Assembly: GCF_016808335.1 (NCBI RefSeq) | Contig: NC_053150.1 | Coordinates: forward strand, 49,284,119-49,348,118 | DNA length: 64,000 nucleotides | Direction of reading: 5' to 3' | Source of the DNA: Panicum virgatum | Lineage: Eukaryota; Streptophyta; Magnoliopsida; Poales; Poaceae | Part shown: positions 58,984-64,000 of the stretch, piece after piece | Position numbering within the stretch: the first letter of the stretch is position 1 | Layout of the letters: each line of letters opens with the position of its first letter | The notes under the pieces: generated by a model | What the model saw: only the letters and a program-made list of their open reading frames with translations | Database searches by the model: none | Told to the model about the DNA's origin: nothing | Made by a program: the position numbers and the translations under genes

Positions 58984-61900
58984 TCAGATAAGCAAACTAA
59001 GCGAGGAAAAAGATGTACCTCCAGTGGAATTCAGAAAACCGGGGAAATTTTGATTTAGGTAGCTTTCAGTTTCCCAGGTAGCTTCCTCTTCAGTATGGTG
59101 GCTCCATTGAATCTTGTACATTCTAACTGCTTTTCTTCGAGTGACCCTTTCCTTTTGATCAAGAACCTTGATAGGATACTCGACATAAGAGAGATCAGGT
59201 TCTACTAATATCTCTGTTTGTTCAATGATCTCGGTGGGGACTCGAACACATTTCTTGAGTTGAGAAACATGGAAAACATCATGTACTGCTGCCAGTCGGG
59301 GAGGAAGTCGTAGTCTATAGGCCACGGGTCCACAACTCTCAGTGATTTCATAAGGGCCAACATATCGTGGAGCTAATTTGCCCTTTACTCCGAATCTTTG
59401 TACACCCTTGGTTGGCGAGACTCGAAGATAGACATGATTACCTACTTCAAATTGCAAAGGGTCTCTCCTTTTATCAAAATAACTCTTTTGCCTAGACTGG
59501 GCGGCCTTGAGATTCTCTTGTATTACCCTTACTTTCTCTTCTGCCTCTGTTACGAGATCGGGTCCGAATACCATTCGTTCTCCGACTTGCGACCAACTCA
59601 AAGGGGTACGACACCGTCGACCATATAAGGCTTCAAATGGTGCCATTTTCAAACTCTCTTGATAACTATTGTTATATGAGAACTCCGCTAGAGCTAGACA
59701 TTTGTCCCAACTCTTGTCATAATGAATGACGCAAGCTCTCAACATGTCTTCCAGGATTTGGTTCACCCTCTCAGTTTGCCCATCAGTTTGGGGGTGATAA
59801 GCTGAGCTTCGAATTAATTTTGTCCCAAGAGATGCTTGCAACTGTTCCCAAAAGCGTGCAACGAACTGTGTCCCACGATCAGAAATGATTGTCTTGGGTA
59901 CCCCATGCAAGCAAACAATACGATCGAGATAGATCTCGGCATACTTCTTGGCAGTGTAAGTAGTATGTACTGGAATAAAATGTGCCGTCTTGGTGAGTCT
60001 ATCCACGATAACCCAAATGGAATCATGTCTCTGGGATGTGTTGGGTAATCCAACAATGAAGTCCATACTTATGTCTTCCCATTTCCATGACGGGATAGGT
60101 AGAGGTTGAAGCAAACCGGCTACTCTCAAGTGGCTGGCTTTTACTTTCTGGCAGGTGTCACATTCCGAGACATATTTAGCAATTTCCCTTTTCATCCTAG
60201 TCCACCAGAAATTCTGCCTAAGATCTTGATACATCTTGGTACTGCCCGGGTGAATAGAAAATTTGGAAAGATGTGCCTCGTCGAGAATTTGCTTTCGAAG
60301 ATCATGATTTTTCGGAACAACTAAACGACTTTCAAACCATAGGACTCCCTTATGGTCCTGACGAAAACACTTATACTTCCTTTCTCCTTGAGAGAGTTTC
60401 TGTTTAATGATCCCCACACCTTTATCATGTAACTGGGCCATAATGATTTGATCATGAAGAGTTGGTTCAATTGCGAGGTGATTTAATGTGCCTTGGGGAA
60501 TCATTTCCAACTGGAGCTTCCTCATCTCATGACAGAGGGTTTCAGAATAGGATTCCATGGATAGGCAATGGCAATGAGCTTTGCGACTTAATGCATCTGC
60601 TACAACATTAGCCTTGCCTGGGTGATAGTGCACCTCAAGATCATAATCCTTGATTAATTCTAGCCACCGTCTTTGTCTCATATTTAGGTCAGCTTGAGTG
60701 AAGATATATTTGAGACTTTTGTGATCGGTGTAGATATTGCAATGAGTTCCCATAAGATAATGACTCCATATCTTTAGAGCATGAATGACAGCTGCTAATT
60801 CAAGGTCGTGAGTAGGATAATTCTGCTCATGGGGTCGAAGAGCTCGTGACGCATAAGCAATAACTCTATTGTCTTGCATGAGCACACAACCAAGACCCGT
60901 ACCCGACGCGTCACAATACACGTCAAAGGACTTGGTGTTATCAGGTTGAGCTAAGACAGGTGCGGTAGTCAACTGCTCCCTTAGGGTGTGGAAAGCCTTT
61001 TCACATTTTTCATCCCACACAAACTTTACTCCTTTCTTCAATAATTCAGTCATTGGCTTAGCAATTCTGGAGAAATCTGGAATGAATCGGCGATAATATC
61101 CGGCTAAACCAAGAAAACTGCGAATTTGATGGACGGAACTAGGAGGTTTCCAGTCCATCACCTCCTGTACTTTGCTAGGATCCACGGCTATGCCTTCGCT
61201 GGAAATAGTGTGGCCCAAGAATTTCACACTATCTAGCCAGAATTCACATTTGGAGAATTTAGCATAGAGCTGATGGTCCCGAAGACGTTGAAGAACAATG
61301 CGCAGGTGCTTAGCATGGTCTTCCTCATTCTTGGAATAAATAAGGATGTCATCAATGAAAACTACGACGAACTTGTCGAGCTCAGGCATGAATACCGAGT
61401 TCATGAGATACATGAAGTAGGCAGGTGCATTTGTGAGACCAAAAGACATGACTAAATACTCATAGAGTCCATACCGTGTGGAGAATGCGGTTTTAGGAAT
61501 ATCACATGGACGAATTTTAATCTGATGATAGCCGGAGCGAAGATCAATCTTTGAGAAAATCCTAGCTCCAGCCAGTTGATCGAAGAGAACATCAATGCGG
61601 GGAAGGGGATATTTGTTTTTGATTGTCACCGCATTGAGAGGTCGGTAGTCCACACACAACCTCAAACTATCATCCTTTTTCTTTACAAAGAGGGCTGGAC
61701 AACCCCAAGGTGATGCACTGGGGCGAATGAAACCTTTATCCAGCAGCTCTTGAAGTTGAATTTTTAACTCGGCCAACTCCTTGGGTGGCATTCTATATGG
61801 CCTCTTTGAGATAGGGGCAGTGCCTGGCTGTAGTTCAATAATAAACTCAATCTCTCTATCTGGTGGCATTCCTGGCAAGTCATCCGGGAACACATCGGTG

Positions 61901-63471
61901 TACTCGCATACCACAGGAATTTCTTCTAGGTTGGATGTGCTCAGGGCAAATGCACAAGAATTGACACACTCTCGGAAGGGTAAATAGAGAGTAGTGGCTC
62001 CATATTTTGGCGAATTTAATTCCACCGCCCTGGCGGGAATATCTATTATAACCCCATGCTGAGTCATCCAATTCATCCTCAAGATGATATCTATACCCTC
62101 AAGTGGTAGGAGTATAAGGTCGGTGTTGACGATTAGGCTACCCAACTTGATTGGCACAAGTCGTGTTATTTGGTTTGAAGCAATTTTACCCCCTGGGGTT
62201 GATATCATGTATGACCCTTTCGTGTGAATAAAATCCAAACCCACTTTTGCACCAAATTTTGCACCAATGAAACTATGCGATGCACCAGAATCAAATAATA
62301 TAACTGCAGGTTTGTTGTGGATAGAAAAGGTACCCGTCATCACTGGTGCGCCCTCAGGGAGTTCTGCAAGAGTGGTGAAATTAATACGACCTTGCTTGAC
62401 CTGAACAGTTTGCCTTCTGCCCTTGTTCTTGTTGTTTTGATTAAAGCCTTGGCCCTGGTTTTGTCGCCTGGGTTGCGGGCACTCACGGGCGAAATGAGTT
62501 GAGCTCCCACAATTGAAACAACGATTTCCCTCACTTGGACGGGCTGGCGGTGGAGCAGTTGGCCTTGGGCCAGTTAACTGAGGAATAGGGAAATGTGCCA
62601 CGCTTTGCTGCAGTGGAGGCCTGATAACCCAACGCCCTGGCTGAGGGGCTTTCTGAGGAATCTGGGGTGCAACATTCTGTACTATGCGATACCTCTGTGG
62701 CTGCGCACTAGAGGGTCCAGCTGGCGCTTTCCTCTTTTTCTCAGCACGGTGAGTCATGATACAGTCTTCTTGAGTGAGTGCGAGATTAACCAGCTCATTG
62801 TATGTATCGACCCTAATGGGGTTTAGTCGTTCCTTGAGCTTGGTGTTTAAGCCTCTACGGAAACGATCACGCTTCTTAACATCTGTGTCAGCATGATAGC
62901 CCGCGTACTGACAGAGATTGTTGAAAGCTTGGGCATATTGGAGAACTGTACGTGTCCCTTGAGTAAGAGCCAGGAACTCATTCAGCTTCCTATCCATGAG
63001 TCCTTCTGGAATATGGTGACCCTTGAATGCAGCCTTGAATTCATCCCAAGTGGCAACGTGAGCAGCTGGGAGCATGCCAAGGTAGTTATCCCACCAAAGA
63101 CGTGCCAAACCGCGAAGCTGTTGCGCGGCAAAGCGAGCCTTGTTTTGCTCTGAGCATGGTGCCAGAAGTAGTGAAAACTTGGACTCAATTGTGCGAATCC
63201 AGGCATCCGCATCCAGTGGTTCTTCTGTCTTGTTGAACAGAGGAGGCTGAGTTGCCAAGAAATCTGGATAACCAGCAGCTTGAGGTTGATGAATATTGGG
63301 TCCACCCCGCTGCTGTTGCTGTTGTTGCTGTCCCTGGACGAGTTGACGGAGTAACTCGGTTTGGGCTGCCAGATATTCCGCGAAGTTGGGTGGCGGTGGT
63401 GGCGGTCGCTGCGAACTGCTACCATTCGCGTCCCCAAAACCCTCAGGGTTGCCACGTGTCGCTCCTACCAT
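58984..63471 (-). CDS. gag-pol: gag-pol polyprotein of the chromovirus, copy 2 (intact)
   Basis: Same length as copy 1, with a translation that looks identical throughout: gag, CCHC knuckle, protease, RT (FIDD), RNase H, integrase and chromodomain, from ATG 63471. No stop or frameshift. Its LTR on the left is the shared central one. Its leader, ORF0 and 5' LTR are beyond the window. Confidence 0.97.
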   Translation of the reverse strand: MVGATRGNPEGFGDANGSSSQRPPPPPPNFAEYLAAQTELLRQLVQGQQQQQQQRGGPNIHQPQAAGYPDFLATQPPLFNKTEEPLDADAWIRTIESKFSLLLAPCSEQNKARFAAQQLRGLARLWWDNYLGMLPAAHVATWDEFKAAFKGHHIPEGLMDRKLNEFLALTQGTRTVLQYAQAFNNLCQYAGYHADTDVKKRDRFRRGLNTKLKERLNPIRVDTYNELVNLALTQEDCIMTHRAEKKRKAPAGPSSAQPQRYRIVQNVAPQIPQKAPQPGRWVIRPPLQQSVAHFPIPQLTGPRPTAPPPARPSEGNRCFNCGSSTHFARECPQPRRQNQGQGFNQNNKNKGRRQTVQVKQGRINFTTLAELPEGAPVMTGTFSIHNKPAVILFDSGASHSFIGAKFGAKVGLDFIHTKGSYMISTPGGKIASNQITRLVPIKLGSLIVNTDLILLPLEGIDIILRMNWMTQHGVIIDIPARAVELNSPKYGATTLYLPFRECVNSCAFALSTSNLEEIPVVCEYTDVFPDDLPGMPPDREIEFIIELQPGTAPISKRPYRMPPKELAELKIQLQELLDKGFIRPSASPWGCPALFVKKKDDSLRLCVDYRPLNAVTIKNKYPLPRIDVLFDQLAGARIFSKIDLRSGYHQIKIRPCDIPKTAFSTRYGLYEYLVMSFGLTNAPAYFMYLMNSVFMPELDKFVVVFIDDILIYSKNEEDHAKHLRIVLQRLRDHQLYAKFSKCEFWLDSVKFLGHTISSEGIAVDPSKVQEVMDWKPPSSVHQIRSFLGLAGYYRRFIPDFSRIAKPMTELLKKGVKFVWDEKCEKAFHTLREQLTTAPVLAQPDNTKSFDVYCDASGTGLGCVLMQDNRVIAYASRALRPHEQNYPTHDLELAAVIHALKIWSHYLMGTHCNIYTDHKSLKYIFTQADLNMRQRRWLELIKDYDLEVHYHPGKANVVADALSRKAHCHCLSMESYSETLCHEMRKLQLEMIPQGTLNHLAIEPTLHDQIIMAQLHDKGVGIIKQKLSQGERKYKCFRQDHKGVLWFESRLVVPKNHDLRKQILDEAHLSKFSIHPGSTKMYQDLRQNFWWTRMKREIAKYVSECDTCQKVKASHLRVAGLLQPLPIPSWKWEDISMDFIVGLPNTSQRHDSIWVIVDRLTKTAHFIPVHTTYTAKKYAEIYLDRIVCLHGVPKTIISDRGTQFVARFWEQLQASLGTKLIRSSAYHPQTDGQTERVNQILEDMLRACVIHYDKSWDKCLALAEFSYNNSYQESLKMAPFEALYGRRCRTPLSWSQVGERMVFGPDLVTEAEEKVRVIQENLKAAQSRQKSYFDKRRDPLQFEVGNHVYLRVSPTKGVQRFGVKGKLAPRYVGPYEITESCGPVAYRLRLPPRLAAVHDVFHVSQLKKCVRVPTEIIEQTEILVEPDLSYVEYPIKVLDQKERVTRRKAVRMYKIQWSHHTEEEATWETESYLNQNFPGFLNSTGGTSFSSLSLLI

Positions 63472-64000
63472 CTGGAATGACAAATTCACTCATTAGTAGG
63501 ATGACATATGACATTCCCCAAGAACAGAAGGGTAGTGCTGAAAAGTAAAATTGAAAGGAGCACGATAACAATAGGGACAGCAATGCTGTTTGTTACAAGA
63601 AAATTCATAACTCGCACTCTGTTCATCGAAATGCGCCCAAATTTTTACAACAGATAGATAATTTATCATACGACAACTTTGGTACTCAACTCCAAAGCTG
63701 AATCGATAGTTGAGGTGGGCGAAAAATTCAATTTCTACTGCTCTGTCCAGTCTGTTTTTCAGCAGGCCGAGGTGTAATGTTCGGGCCATAACTTTTGACA
63801 CACAGGTCTAAAAATGCTGAAATTTTGTGAGCACTTAGATCATGAAATTCCCAACCACTTTGGTATTCAACACACAGCCCAGAAATGCAAGGAAACATGG
63901 ATAAAAATTCCGACAAGTTTCTGCCGCGATAGACTCCACTGCAATTAAACCATTGCAACCATTCATCAAGTTCTTAGCTAAAGCCTAAACGATTAAGATA

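Larger units (their letters stand above)
42823..64000 (-). mobile_element. Ty3/gypsy chromovirus in LTR-internal-LTR-internal tandem, right end off window
   Basis: Components on the + strand: LTR (42823-47088), internal region 1 (47089-54684), LTR (54685-58949) and internal region 2 (58950 to the window end). The central LTR is preceded by a primer-binding site and followed by a polypurine tract. It therefore serves as 5' LTR for copy 1 and 3' LTR for copy 2, with no target duplication at either border. A shift of 11,861 bp superimposes the two internal regions, and I saw only one base difference (52071 a / 63932 g). Chromodomain, integrase order and initiator-Met primer site indicate a chromovirus. 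The long LTRs and the extra ORF upstream of gag recall the Del/Tekay lineage and rice RIRE3/RIRE8. Confidence 0.9.

Noticed and set aside
42823..64000. Two independent retrotransposon insertions side by side
   Set aside because: No second pair of LTR ends and no target duplication between the copies; one LTR carries a primer site on one side and a polypurine tract on the other.
1..64000. CRISPR arrays, bacterial operons, rRNA or tRNA genes
   Set aside because: None seen. Sequence is plant nuclear DNA; short repeats found are transposon-derived or local tandem duplications.

Overview
The window is nuclear DNA of a grass, most likely a panicoid. The evidence is intron-rich plant genes with GT-AG splicing, GC-rich first exons, many grass-type MITEs and MULEs, and a Ty3/gypsy chromovirus with an initiator-Met tRNA primer site. 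I could not run searches. Family names rest on motifs read in the translations, and exon borders on splice signals and phase.

Genes (about 1-38.8 kb). On the + strand, 840-3558 is an odd gene that alternates NAC-like and BED zinc-finger modules, with its last exon broken by a 59-bp tandem duplication. It is followed by an intact 12-exon UBA/PUB-domain gene (6581-10501). From 20.6 to 38.8 kb five genes lie on the - strand: a RING-HC E3 ligase-like gene (20633-21436), a ZnF-UBP/USP deubiquitinase (23422-27787), a GDT1/UPF0016 cation-transporter gene lacking its second half (29057-30997), a 79-residue single-pass membrane protein gene whose intron holds a MULE (32498-35085), and a plant trypsin-like protein gene with an apparent frameshift in exon 1 (35993-38748). 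Three genes belong to the ubiquitin system (UBA/PUB adaptor, RING E3, USP), although they are not co-oriented.

Transposon zones. Between 10.5 and 20.4 kb I see no convincing gene. There are MITEs, a tRNA-like SINE with a 15-bp target duplication, a 609-bp non-autonomous hAT element with a perfect 8-bp target duplication, and a 1.8-kb Pack-MULE-like element with a perfect 9-bp duplication. From 38.9 to 41.3 kb there is a deleted hAT element that keeps a transposase remnant, then a 5'-truncated LINE 3' end split by a 981-bp foldback MULE.

The last 21 kb (42823-64000) is a very young Ty3/gypsy chromovirus on the - strand arranged LTR / internal / LTR / internal. One 4.27-kb LTR is shared between two nearly identical internal regions, each with an open gag-pol of about 1,495 codons. 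The element interrupts an older retroelement-like repeat and runs off the right edge. The completely present internal region has an extra ORF upstream of gag, interrupted by an in-frame stop, and a duplicated hairpin in its leader.
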